A stretch of DNA of 64,000 nt from Kiritimatiellia bacterium. GTDB taxonomy: Bacteria > Verrucomicrobiota > Kiritimatiellia > RFP12 > UBA1067. The stretch spans positions 89,451 through 153,450 of the forward strand of contig JAFTCL010000044.1 of NCBI GenBank assembly GCA_017454745.1, written 5' to 3'. Below the pieces are notes generated by a model, which searched no databases, was not told where the DNA came from, and was given only the letters and a program-made list of their open reading frames with translations. The position numbers and the translations under genes were made by a program. Positions within the stretch are counted from its first letter, which is position 1; every line of letters starts with the position of its first letter. Positions 50,601 to 58,010 of the stretch are shown piece after piece.

Positions 50601-52593
50601 GAACGATACTCACGTCGATACCCTCGATGGTGCCGGATGCGTACGCCAGGGAGTCGGACGGGGTTCCAGTGAAGTAAAGAATGGATTTCTTCGCGGCGGA
50701 GTTGACGATTTTCGCGCCGACGTAATCCACCGCAATGTCCTGAATCGTCAGCGAGTGGCCGTTTAGGTCGAGCGTCGTACCGCTGGTAAGCACTACCGTT
50801 CCGAGCGCAGTCCAGTCGCAGTCCTTCGTAAGCGTAACGGTAACGGCGGTTGCGGTGGCAAATGTGAAATTATGGAAGGCGGTCAGCGTGGCGCTGCCAT
50901 TGATGGAGATAGAGAACGGCACCTTAACGCCGCCGATGTCTATGACCGATGAACCATAACCGCCGCTGGTGTCACCGGCAATCAAAGTGAAACGGTGCCA
51001 TCCCTCGGAGACGTATGCGCCCGCGCCCATGGTCGGATCCCAGCGGTTGTTGATGAACTGCCAGACACCGTCGATGGCAAGGGTGCTGAAATCGTCGAAA
51101 CGGCTCTGGATCGTCCACTGCCCCGCCTCTGCGGCGGTGACGTAAAACCAGCCGTCGAAACGGAGCTGGGAGGTTTTGAGATTATCTGTAACCCAGGTGC
51201 CAGAACTGGCATTGAGCGCGTCAATCCCCTGCTCTCCCTTTGGGGTGTACTGGCCGAGCTCGGCTTCGCGGTAAGCGGCGTATGCCGTATTAGGAGCCGG
51301 GGTGATACGGCCGTACTGGGTGGCGGTGAAACCGCCTAAGCGGGTTTGCTTCCAAGCGGGTACCGCCCCGTCCGGGATAGCGAAATCAGTGTCACCGTCG
51401 ATGATAACGGTGGTGGCAGCGCCGGGCACACCGCCAGAGATGACGGTCGTACCGTCTTTGGCGTAACACGTCCAATTCGCGGCGTTCACAAGATCCGCCG
51501 CCGTCGCCGGCGCACTCGCCGCCGTCCATTTGGCATAGGCCGGCTGCGCGGATGCCACGGTTATCGTGTTGCCGTCGAGCGTCGCCGTATAATTAACCGC
51601 ATCGGTTAGGGTTACCATGTCAAGAACGCTGCCGACTTCCGCCGGGAGAATAAAGCCGCCGGAAATGAACTTCATCTCGGTACCGATGAAGTTTTCCGTG
51701 TCGAACACAATCCCCGCCCCCGCTTCGAGTTTCACCGTACCGGCCGTGCGGAACATCGCGGCGCACTGGGTGAAGGTCTTGCCGGACGCAATGTCAAAAC
51801 CGGCCGCGTCGGACGCAAGGCGGCATCCCAACAGCGAGTCCGGACCGGCAATCACATTGGCGGTCAACTGCTCGTCGCTGAGCACGCCGTTCCAAATGCG
51901 CACCTCTTCATAGGTGGCGGTTGGCGCGGAATCATTGTAAGGCGACCCGCCAAGGAGGAATTCCGCATCGGCGAACGTGTCCAAGCCGGCGGCGAAATCC
52001 TTGCTCCACTGCCATTCGATCGCGCCCGTGACGGCGTTCCGGCGCATATACCGAATGGTCATGCCGGTGCCATTTTTCGTGACCGTGACCGAAAAATGAT
52101 AGGGTTCGCCCATGATGTTCCGGAGATATACCGAGTCGGGATTGTACTTCGTGCCGCCCTGCCTGACCTCGACAAACATCCTGTCGGTGTTGGTCCCGTT
52201 GCTCCACGCCCACATAATGTAGTTGCCGGCGTAACTGCCATCGTATGTCGGCTCACAGGCGTAATCGAAAATACGTGCCCAGTTCCGAACCGTGTCGTGG
52301 GTAGCCCAAATCTCTATGGTGGCGCCATCCGCGGAAAGCAGGTTTTTACCGAGGTTCAGACCGGCGGTCCGCCCGCCGTTGCCGGCCATCACAAGCTTCC
52401 CGTCCGACCATGAGTTGTTATTGCCGACTTTTTCAGCCGTTACATTGCCGACCGGGTCGAGCAGATTCTCCTCGTCGGTCGTGCCGTTGAAACTCCACCG
52501 GTGAGCCAGTTCGGCGGCGTTTACAGTCCATGACACCCCGCACATAAGGGCAGACACGGTAAAAATGCGTCTCAAGCTTGTTTTCGTTTTCAT
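47671..52593 (-). CDS. Giant LamG / PA14 / beta-solenoid surface protein
   Basis: This 1640-residue exported protein has signal MKTKTSLRRIFTVSALMCG to VNA. Domain order: LamG-type jelly roll (about 27-255, AHRWSFNG to YEEVRIWNG), a PA14-like segment (about 416-560, LRFDGWFYVTAAEAGQWTI), beta-strand segments, then a beta-solenoid (about 817-1160). The solenoid repeats phrases like GxYxxSGGTL, EFIQTGGDVT and LNVGRNGGKGTYT, as in autotransporter-associated repeats. A second LamG follows (about 1268-1470, AHRWSFNGSPTDSV), then a C-terminal beta region ending GTIILIR. No transporter barrel is present, so it is not a classical autotransporter. Probable role: glycan binding or adhesion. AAAGGATG precedes the ATG. 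Confidence 0.8.
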   Translation of the reverse strand: MKTKTSLRRIFTVSALMCGVSWTVNAAELAHRWSFNGTTDEENLLDPVGNVTAEKVGNNNSWSDGKLVMAGNGGRTAGLNLGKNLLSADGATIEIWATHDTVRNWARIFDYACEPTYDGSYAGNYIMWAWSNGTNTDRMFVEVRQGGTKYNPDSVYLRNIMGEPYHFSVTVTKNGTGMTIRYMRRNAVTGAIEWQWSKDFAAGLDTFADAEFLLGGSPYNDSAPTATYEEVRIWNGVLSDEQLTANVIAGPDSLLGCRLASDAAGFDIASGKTFTQCAAMFRTAGTVKLEAGAGIVFDTENFIGTEMKFISGGFILPAEVGSVLDMVTLTDAVNYTATLDGNTITVASAQPAYAKWTAASAPATAADLVNAANWTCYAKDGTTVISGGVPGAATTVIIDGDTDFAIPDGAVPAWKQTRLGGFTATQYGRITPAPNTAYAAYREAELGQYTPKGEQGIDALNASSGTWVTDNLKTSQLRFDGWFYVTAAEAGQWTIQSRFDDFSTLAIDGVWQFINNRWDPTMGAGAYVSEGWHRFTLIAGDTSGGYGSSVIDIGGVKVPFSISINGSATLTAFHNFTFATATAVTVTLTKDCDWTALGTVVLTSGTTLDLNGHSLTIQDIAVDYVGAKIVNSAAKKSILYFTGTPSDSLAYASGTIEGIDVSIVLAKDGDQVATWTGAANDGNPANAANWEDLAGEAVVPTAAYTVRIAGDKVNLQAPAGTDIACKSFEIGNCTLSADCDWRGLSQTPVILGTADLNGFNLQLNHLTALEGCAIANGAAETTSRVVFDAVAGDYTDGFKEELFIDDIANLTQGANVLISLQKKTADNAITAKNLRIGETKAAEFIQTDGMVTLGSARSVIGGENSNAGHGIYRMSGGTMTAASELSVGGRGTGEFIQTGGDVTFTSWLNVGRNGGKGTYTISGGTLKVTDDGKDVRLGCEGGTGTINVSGDAYVEFGRIAIAGHADNQANKGYLNITGGTIKTRGWGTVAQRNQCYGEVHQSGGLFAVGAEFTVGETATGHYELTGGTNTVKGNLYVGRSSNAAVGTYTMSGDNTLVTANDLRLGEVAGANGTFTQNGGTVTPTYWEYVGVKGIGKYVQTGGSNIVTMNGASSQLHIGREASGNGTYTLSDGLLEVSGAFTVGYQGTGVLEVTGGRIVTPSISGGTGSSVVMFGGGAQLKSRGDGNLLSGIKSLWFKPGGLTIDTAGYNAAMVDNIIDGVAEETELVKDGAGTLTIDTLPSVGKVTVKGGAITLAADSDNTVTTALAHRWSFNGSPTDSVTGKDATFVGSVTYTDDNKSASLAGGKKDTSYISLGANALPSDAATIEFWTSHRQGQNNAKTFCLGSGTGNNMEFTYQRNSNGSGFTINGGAAYQNAGKIAVNEPYYFAVTIAPDGNGGANVKVYAINLNAPETIAGTVETTVANWNVLAKLNQQYFWLGHSFWNDYDAYADYDEVRVWRGAFTPETVLLSASKGADATAEEIAAIAAANAAAVPSDHVIDIAADATFDLGGKALVQPVVTGSGTVLNGSLTVTDTLSPAGNGTVGTISLTSDTVVTGTINLDVGDVIEVADGSLDISGATIKVSDPDNINGAYVFATAQSGAITGKPQCQDLNEMGYDIIITGGGKRASITRVGTIILIR

Positions 52594-52692
52594 TTCATCC
52601 TTTCAGGCTTTTACACCAATGCGTGAAGTTTCCAACTTCCATGTTCAGTTATGAATGCAAGAAAGAAAGAAACCTCCACTAAAAACACTGTA

Positions 52693-52721
52693 ATTTTAAC
52701 ACTCTCGCCTTGTCCCGTCAA
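52693..52721 (-). promoter_or_regulatory. Promoter for the LamG/PA14 gene
   Basis: On the minus strand, TTGACG (52721-52716), 17 bases and TAAAAT (52698-52693) give a leader of about 95 bases. Confidence 0.55.
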
Positions 52722-52759
52722 ATCCAAAAAGATTTTTTCCGAAATGGATTTATTTGCGG

Positions 52760-52788
52760 TTGAACTTCCGTACCAATTCTGATAGAAT
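52760..52788 (+). promoter_or_regulatory. Promoter for the symporter and nitrilase-GDPD pair
   Basis: TTGAAC (52760-52765), 17 bases and TAGAAT (52783-52788) lie about 80 bases before the ATG at 52875. It is divergent from the LamG/PA14 promoter, with 38 bases between the -35 boxes. Confidence 0.55.
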
Positions 52789-52874
52789 AAAATTGTGTTT
52801 CAAGAGCAAGTGAGCCAGTTTACGGGCCAGATGCCGTTTGCACCAACTGTTTTTTGACGGAAAGCAAACCAGAA

Positions 52875-54035
52875 ATGAAATCGAATCTGTTTGTAAAAAT
52901 CGTGGCGGCGATCCTTTTGGGCGTCGCGCTTGGGTTCGCCCTGCCGGACGTTGGCATCCGGGCTTTTAAGACTTTCAACGTTTTCTTCGCCCAGTTGCTG
53001 AAATTCATCGTCCCGCTGCTCATAATCGGTCTGGTGACGCCCGCGATAGCCGATGTCGGCAAGGGCGCGGGCCGGATGTTGTTTGCGGTGCTGGCGCTGT
53101 CGTATCTTTCCACCGTCTCCGCCGGTTTCTTTGCCTACGGCTGCGCCGGGACGCTACTGCCGATGTATGTTGACGGCGGCGCGATGGAAAGCGCAAAAAA
53201 CGCGAAGGAGTTTCTCCCCTATTTCACTTTAAAAATCCCCCCGGTGTGCGACGTGATAACGGCGCTTGCGCTTTCATTCATTACCGGCATCGGGATGGTG
53301 GCCACCGGCTCCGGACATTTAAGGCGTTGCATGGACGATTTCGGCGCGATCGTCAAGCTAACGATCAACCGGGTCATTATTCCCGGAATACCGATATACA
53401 TCCTCACCATGATAAGCGAAATGACCGCTTCGGGACGGCTTAAGGAAATGGCCGGAGTGATGTTCAAGGTTATCGGAACCGGTTGGGGCCTAACCATAGT
53501 CTTTCTTGTCATTCTATACCTTGTGGCCGGGGCCATATCAAAGCGAAACCCGTTCGCTTGCTTGTGGCGGATGCTGCCCGCATATCTGACCGGATTATCA
53601 ATCGCATCATCTTCGGCGGTAATTCCGGTGACGCTGGAATGTTGCGAACGCAACCGGATTTCTAAAGATATCCGCAACTTCGTAGTCCCCCTCTGCGCGA
53701 ACGTCCACATGGTTGGAAGCGCGATCAAGCTCCTTACCAGCGCTTGCGCGATCGCCATCATCTACAAACTCGAACTGCCACCGGCAAAGGTCGCCAACTT
53801 CATTTTCATGGTGGCGATTGCCGCGGTCGCCGCACCGGGCGTGATGGGTGGCGTGCTGATGGCCAGTGTCGGCTTTGTTGAATCGATACTGGGTTTCACC
53901 ACGGAGCAAACCGGGGTGCTGATGGCCCTGTACCTCGCGCTGGACGGCTACGGTCCTGCCGCCAACGTTACCGGCGACGGCGCCATCGCACTCGCAATCG
54001 ACCGATTTTTCGGAAAGAAAGGAGAACCGACATGA
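52875..54035 (+). CDS. Dicarboxylate/amino acid:cation symporter (DAACS family)
   Basis: This 386-residue inner-membrane transporter is of the GltP/SstT type. The start KIVAAILLGVALGFALPDVG and FVPLL-like segment KFIVPLLIIGLVTPAI are typical, as are GLSIASSSAVIPVTLECCERN (the serine-rich hairpin) and ALDGYGPAANVTGDGAIALAID (the sodium and substrate region near the C-terminus). It takes up an amino acid or dicarboxylate with sodium or protons. ATG 52875 is preferred to a TTG at 52854. The stop overlaps the next gene's ATG (ATGA), so the two are translated together; the substrate may be related to that enzyme's product. Confidence 0.88.
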   Translation: MKSNLFVKIVAAILLGVALGFALPDVGIRAFKTFNVFFAQLLKFIVPLLIIGLVTPAIADVGKGAGRMLFAVLALSYLSTVSAGFFAYGCAGTLLPMYVDGGAMESAKNAKEFLPYFTLKIPPVCDVITALALSFITGIGMVATGSGHLRRCMDDFGAIVKLTINRVIIPGIPIYILTMISEMTASGRLKEMAGVMFKVIGTGWGLTIVFLVILYLVAGAISKRNPFACLWRMLPAYLTGLSIASSSAVIPVTLECCERNRISKDIRNFVVPLCANVHMVGSAIKLLTSACAIAIIYKLELPPAKVANFIFMVAIAAVAAPGVMGGVLMASVGFVESILGFTTEQTGVLMALYLALDGYGPAANVTGDGAIALAIDRFFGKKGEPT

Positions 54036-55720
54036 AAAAGTCAATACTCGCAGCGATGACCGCCGGAATGGCGATCACGCTTTTCGCGCAAACTACCGAA
54101 GCGCAAGCCAGACAAAAGATTAAGGTTTGCGTGTTCCAGCCGCCGTATGCTCTCAGCGTCGCGGACATCGACACCAGCATGCAATGGGAATTCGACCATT
54201 TGAAACGCTGCGATGAAAGCTTCGACCTGATCGTCCTCCCTGAAGCCAGCGACCGGCAAGCGCGGTTGGGGTCGCGTGAAGAGGTGGAATCCGCCGCAAA
54301 AAAATACAACGGGCCGCTGCTCGCCGCTTGCGCGGAAACGGCAAAACGCTGCAATGCCACACTCTTTGTGAATGCTTTGGACTTCACGCCAACCGGAGCG
54401 AGAAACACCACGTTCGCTTTCGACAAAACCGGCAAATGCGTCGGGAAATACTACAAAGAGCACCTCACCGCCGGTGAACATAAAAAATGGGGATTCGACG
54501 CCTCTTATATGTGGAAATGGTCAGAGCCGTACATTCTTGATATCGACGGCATCCGGTACGCATTTCTCACCTGCTACGATTTCTACTTCTATGAGAATTT
54601 CGCCAACATCGCCCGCTACAAACCGGATGTGATAATCGGGTGTTCCCACCAGCGAAGCGACCGCCACGACGCACTCGAAATGTTCGGCCGATTCGTAGCT
54701 TACAATACCGCCGCCTATCTGGTGCGTTCGTCGGTAAGCATGGGGTTGGATTCCGAGCTCGGCGGATGTTCGATGGTGGTATCCCCGATGGGCGAAATGC
54801 TCGGAAACATGCACAGCAAGGTCGGAACGCTCGAGCTGGAATTCGATCCGCACAAGAAATATCTCAAACCGGCCGGTTACGGCAATCCCCCCGACACCCA
54901 TCCGTCATACATCGAGATCGGGCGCCGCCCGTGGAAATACCGCCCCGGCGGCAGCGCGATAATACCTGGCTTCAAAGACGCCCCTGCAAAACGGCTTTGC
55001 GCCCATCGCGGTTTCAGCACCATCGCACCGGAAAACAGCCTTGCGGCGTTCGGCGCCGCCGTGGGACTGGGGGCGTCGGAAATCGAATTCGACCTTTGGT
55101 GGACCAAAGACGGCGAAATCGTATCCATCCATGACGCCACTTTAAACCGCGTGTCTGACGGTGACGGCAAGGTTTACGAACACACTTACGACGAGCTGGC
55201 CAAACTCGATTTCGGCTCAAAAAAGAACCAGCATTTCGCCGGGATGCGCATCCTAAAGTTCGATGAAATCCTGGCGAAACTTTCCTGCCACACGCTGATG
55301 AACATTCACGTTAAGGATGTCGGCAAACCTTGGGATGAGAAGTATTTGAAAAAGATTATCCGTTCAATCGATGCCTACGATGCGCGCGGCCACGTTTACT
55401 TTATGACCAGTAATGGTGACATCCAGGACCAGCTCGCAAAGCTCGCTCCGGACATTCCGCGGTGCATGGGGAATCAAGGCAAAAACCAAACCCACCCCGA
55501 TATCGTCGATCGCGCCATCCAACACAAGTGCCAGATGGTGCAACTCTTCAAACCGTACTTCGATCAGGCGCTTATCGACCGCGCCCATGCCGCCGGTCTC
55601 CGGGTAAACGTATTTTGGTCGGACGATCCGGAAGAGGCTAAAAAATTCCTCGACATGGGAATCGACACCATTCTTACCAACGACTACCAACCCATATCCG
55701 CCGCCACCGGCTTGAAATAA
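54032..55720 (+). CDS. Nitrilase-superfamily amidohydrolase fused to GDPD phosphodiesterase
   Basis: This 562-residue secreted protein has signal MKKSILAAMTAGMAITLFA. Residues about 28-300 are a carbon-nitrogen hydrolase with Glu in LPEAS (near 71), Lys in YYKEHL (near 143) and Cys in LTCYDF (near 181), a complete triad. Residues about 320-555 are a glycerophosphodiester phosphodiesterase: CAHRGFSTIAPENSLAAF, EIEFDLWWTKDGEIVSIHDATL and ILTNDY. The two catalytic sets look intact. This pairing is unusual to me; a substrate with both an amide and a phosphodiester, such as N-acyl ethanolamine phospholipid head groups, would suit but is a guess. Coupled to the symporter by an ATGA overlap. Confidence 0.85.
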   Translation: MKKSILAAMTAGMAITLFAQTTEAQARQKIKVCVFQPPYALSVADIDTSMQWEFDHLKRCDESFDLIVLPEASDRQARLGSREEVESAAKKYNGPLLAACAETAKRCNATLFVNALDFTPTGARNTTFAFDKTGKCVGKYYKEHLTAGEHKKWGFDASYMWKWSEPYILDIDGIRYAFLTCYDFYFYENFANIARYKPDVIIGCSHQRSDRHDALEMFGRFVAYNTAAYLVRSSVSMGLDSELGGCSMVVSPMGEMLGNMHSKVGTLELEFDPHKKYLKPAGYGNPPDTHPSYIEIGRRPWKYRPGGSAIIPGFKDAPAKRLCAHRGFSTIAPENSLAAFGAAVGLGASEIEFDLWWTKDGEIVSIHDATLNRVSDGDGKVYEHTYDELAKLDFGSKKNQHFAGMRILKFDEILAKLSCHTLMNIHVKDVGKPWDEKYLKKIIRSIDAYDARGHVYFMTSNGDIQDQLAKLAPDIPRCMGNQGKNQTHPDIVDRAIQHKCQMVQLFKPYFDQALIDRAHAAGLRVNVFWSDDPEEAKKFLDMGIDTILTNDYQPISAATGLK

Positions 55721-55741
55721 GCCGTAAACAAACGATGGCAC

Positions 55742-55779
55742 AAAAAAAGGCCGGCTCATTCGAGCCAGCCTTTTTTTTA
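55742..55779. terminator. Bidirectional terminator between convergent genes
   Basis: AAAAAAAGGCCGGCTC-ATTC-GAGCCAGCCTTTTTTTT forms a GC stem with one mismatch, flanked by A and T runs. It can serve the GDPD fusion on the plus strand and etfA on the minus strand. Confidence 0.85.
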
Positions 55780-55785
55780 GGCAAA

Positions 55786-57036
55786 TCATTGCTTTTGCTG
55801 TTCCAGCGCCGCCACCAGCGCGGGAAGGATCTCAAACAAATCTCCCACGATCCCAAGGTCGGCCACCCCGAAAATCGGGGCGTTGGGATCACTGTTCACC
55901 GCGATGATGGTATCCGACGCGCGCATTCCCTCCAAATGCTGGATGGCTCCGGAAATGCCAAACGCCAGATAAAGTTTCGGGCAAACCGTCTTTCCGGTTT
56001 GACCGACCTGACGGGAAGCGGTGCACCAGCCCGCGTCAACCACGGCGCGAGACACCGCCACCTCGGCGCCGATAAGCTTGGCCAATTTGAACAGCATCTC
56101 GAAATTTTCGGCCTTTTTCAAGCCGCGCCCGCCGGACACAAGAATCTCCGCTCCGGCGATATCCACGTCATCTGCGTTGCGGACGGATGACACCAATCGG
56201 GTCTGCGGCGCAATCAGCTTCAGCACCTCGGCGATCACCTCGCCGGAGTGTTTCGGGTCCGGGGTTCCTCGCTTAAACACCCTGGGACGAACCGTCGCCA
56301 TTTGGGGACGGTGGTTCGGGGTCATGATGGTCGCCATGATATTGCCGCCAAACGCCGGACGGGTCTGGTGAAGCAGCATCTGCATCACGCCGGTATCCTT
56401 GTTTTTGGTCGATTCCACCTTCAACTGGGTGCAATCTGCGGTAAGTCCGGTACGAACCTTAACCGCCACGCGGGCGAAGAAAGCGCGCCCTACCGCGGTG
56501 GCGCCGGCCAGAATCACCTCCGGCTTGTGTTTGACGATCAGCTGCGAGCAGGCGTCAACATAAACGTTCGCCTCGTAATTGTCAAGGTTAGGGTCATCCA
56601 CCTTGTAAACGATATCCGCGCCGCCGGCAATGAGCGACTGGCACATTTCGTCAGTCAGATTGTGCCCCAACAGCACTGCGGCCAATTTGCAGCCATCCCC
56701 GCGCTGCTTCTGAAGCGTCTTGGCCTTTGCCAGCAACTCGAACGCGACATCGGCGATTTTGCCGTGGTTCTGTTCAGCGAACACCCAAATGTTGCGGTAG
56801 GAATCGAGGTCTTTAGTGCCGAAAACCTCAATCTTCACCTCTGTAATCGCCTTGACCGGGCAGGTGCCGACACAAGCGTAGCAAGCTTTGCAAGCAGCCG
56901 GGTCAACCTGCGCGATCCGTTTTGCGCGGTTGGCGTCCGAGGCAACCATCGACAAAGCGTCGAAACCGCAACCCTTCAAACACTTGCCACATCCGATGCA
57001 TTTCTTGGGATCGATGAAAATAGGTGCGTCTGCCAT
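55786..57036 (-). CDS. etfA: Electron transfer flavoprotein alpha subunit with N-terminal 2[4Fe-4S] ferredoxin
   Basis: This 416-residue protein begins with a ferredoxin domain (residues about 6-65) with CIGCGKCLKGC and CKACYACVGTCP. The EtfA core follows: VILAGATAVGRAFFARVAVKV, RPAFGGNIMATI, VSGGRGLKKAENF, ASRQVGQTGKTVCPKLYLAFGISGAIQH and DPNAPIFGVADLGIVGD, the FAD-binding C-terminus. EtfA with a ferredoxin extension is known from caffeyl-CoA reductase and lactate dehydrogenase complexes that bifurcate electrons, so a similar use is likely. No acyl-CoA or lactate dehydrogenase gene is seen nearby. The ATG lies 2 bases after the etfB stop. Confidence 0.94.
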   Translation of the reverse strand: MADAPIFIDPKKCIGCGKCLKGCGFDALSMVASDANRAKRIAQVDPAACKACYACVGTCPVKAITEVKIEVFGTKDLDSYRNIWVFAEQNHGKIADVAFELLAKAKTLQKQRGDGCKLAAVLLGHNLTDEMCQSLIAGGADIVYKVDDPNLDNYEANVYVDACSQLIVKHKPEVILAGATAVGRAFFARVAVKVRTGLTADCTQLKVESTKNKDTGVMQMLLHQTRPAFGGNIMATIMTPNHRPQMATVRPRVFKRGTPDPKHSGEVIAEVLKLIAPQTRLVSSVRNADDVDIAGAEILVSGGRGLKKAENFEMLFKLAKLIGAEVAVSRAVVDAGWCTASRQVGQTGKTVCPKLYLAFGISGAIQHLEGMRASDTIIAVNSDPNAPIFGVADLGIVGDLFEILPALVAALEQQKQ

Positions 57037-57038
57037 AT

Positions 57039-57839
57039 CTACGCGATTCCTTTCTCTTTCAGGAGCTTCATGATGGCGTCAACCGCCACCTGTTTGTCAC
57101 TGCGGCAGTCAATCTTTTTTCCGCCGGTTTTGGTCGGCGGCGGGAAGATGGTGACCACTTTGGTCGGGGATCCCTTCAACCCGATTTTGTCCGGGTCGGC
57201 GTTGACCGTCTTTTCGTCGTAAACCGCCACTTGGGCGCGTTTGGCCGCCATCCAGCCGCTGAGCGAAGCGAAACGGGGTACCGAAGCCTCCTTCAACACC
57301 GTCATTACCGCGGGGAGCTTCCCTTGGATCACGTTTGCGCCGTCATCCATGATGGACTCGACTTCGAAATTACCTTCGGCATCCATTTTCAGGGAACGGA
57401 CGTATGTAATCAGCGGCACGTCCAGAAATTCCGATACGCCCGGTCCGACCTGCGCGGTGTCGCCGTCAATCGCCTGTTTCCCGAACAACACCAAATCGGG
57501 TTTTCCGCCGTCGCAAAGCTTCTTAATCGCCTGGGAGATGGTATAAGACGTGGCCAGCGTGTCGGCGCCGCCGAAAGCGCGGCCGGACACCAGCACCCCG
57601 TCGTCCGCGCCGCGGGCCATCGCCTCACGCAACACCACCGTCGCCTGCGGCGGTCCCATAGAAACCACGGAAACCCGCGCCCCGAACTGATCCTTAAGCC
57701 GCAACGCCTCTTCCAGCGCATACTCGTCGAAAGGGTTTACTATGCTCTCGACCCCTTCGCGCATCAGCGTGTTCGTCTCCGGATTGATACGAACATTGGT
57801 GGCATCCGGCACCTGCTTCACACAAACAACAACATGCAT
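57039..57839 (-). CDS. etfB: Electron transfer flavoprotein beta subunit
   Basis: This 266-residue partner of EtfA has the standard start HVVVCVKQVPDATNVRINPE. Further motifs are MREGVESIVNPFDEYALEEAL, VSMGPPQATVVLREAMARGADD and FGKQAIDGDTAQVGPGVSEFL. The C-terminus has PPPTKTGGKKI and ends in a helix. ATG 57839 is chosen because all family similarity begins there; the open frame to 57917 includes the promoter region. Etf transfers electrons between dehydrogenases and a quinone or ferredoxin pool in the cytosol. Confidence 0.95.
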   Translation of the reverse strand: MHVVVCVKQVPDATNVRINPETNTLMREGVESIVNPFDEYALEEALRLKDQFGARVSVVSMGPPQATVVLREAMARGADDGVLVSGRAFGGADTLATSYTISQAIKKLCDGGKPDLVLFGKQAIDGDTAQVGPGVSEFLDVPLITYVRSLKMDAEGNFEVESIMDDGANVIQGKLPAVMTVLKEASVPRFASLSGWMAAKRAQVAVYDEKTVNADPDKIGLKGSPTKVVTIFPPPTKTGGKKIDCRSDKQVAVDAIMKLLKEKGIA

Positions 57840-57869
57840 CGCGTACCCCGTATGGTTAACCCTAAAATG

Positions 57870-57898
57870 CCTATAAAAATCGTTTATTATTGAACCAA
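57870..57898 (-). promoter_or_regulatory. Possible promoter for etfBA
   Basis: On the minus strand, TTGGTT (57898-57893), 17 bases and TATAGG (57875-57870) lie 31 bases before the etfB ATG. A TTGACA at 57917-57912 is better as a -35 box but has no -10 box at normal spacing. Confidence 0.3.
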
Positions 57899-58010
57899 AA
57901 TCAACGCGAAATGTCAAATGGAAACGGGGTGAAACGGAAAAATCGTCCCCCAGCCAACCCTTTTATACCCAAAGGTATCCTTTTTCGATGTGACGGTTCG
58001 CCAATGCCGG

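Noticed and set aside
57960..57990. Short hairpin ATACC-CAAA-GGTAT near the etfB upstream region
   Set aside because: Only 5 bp with no T-run on the strand needed to terminate the 58011 gene.
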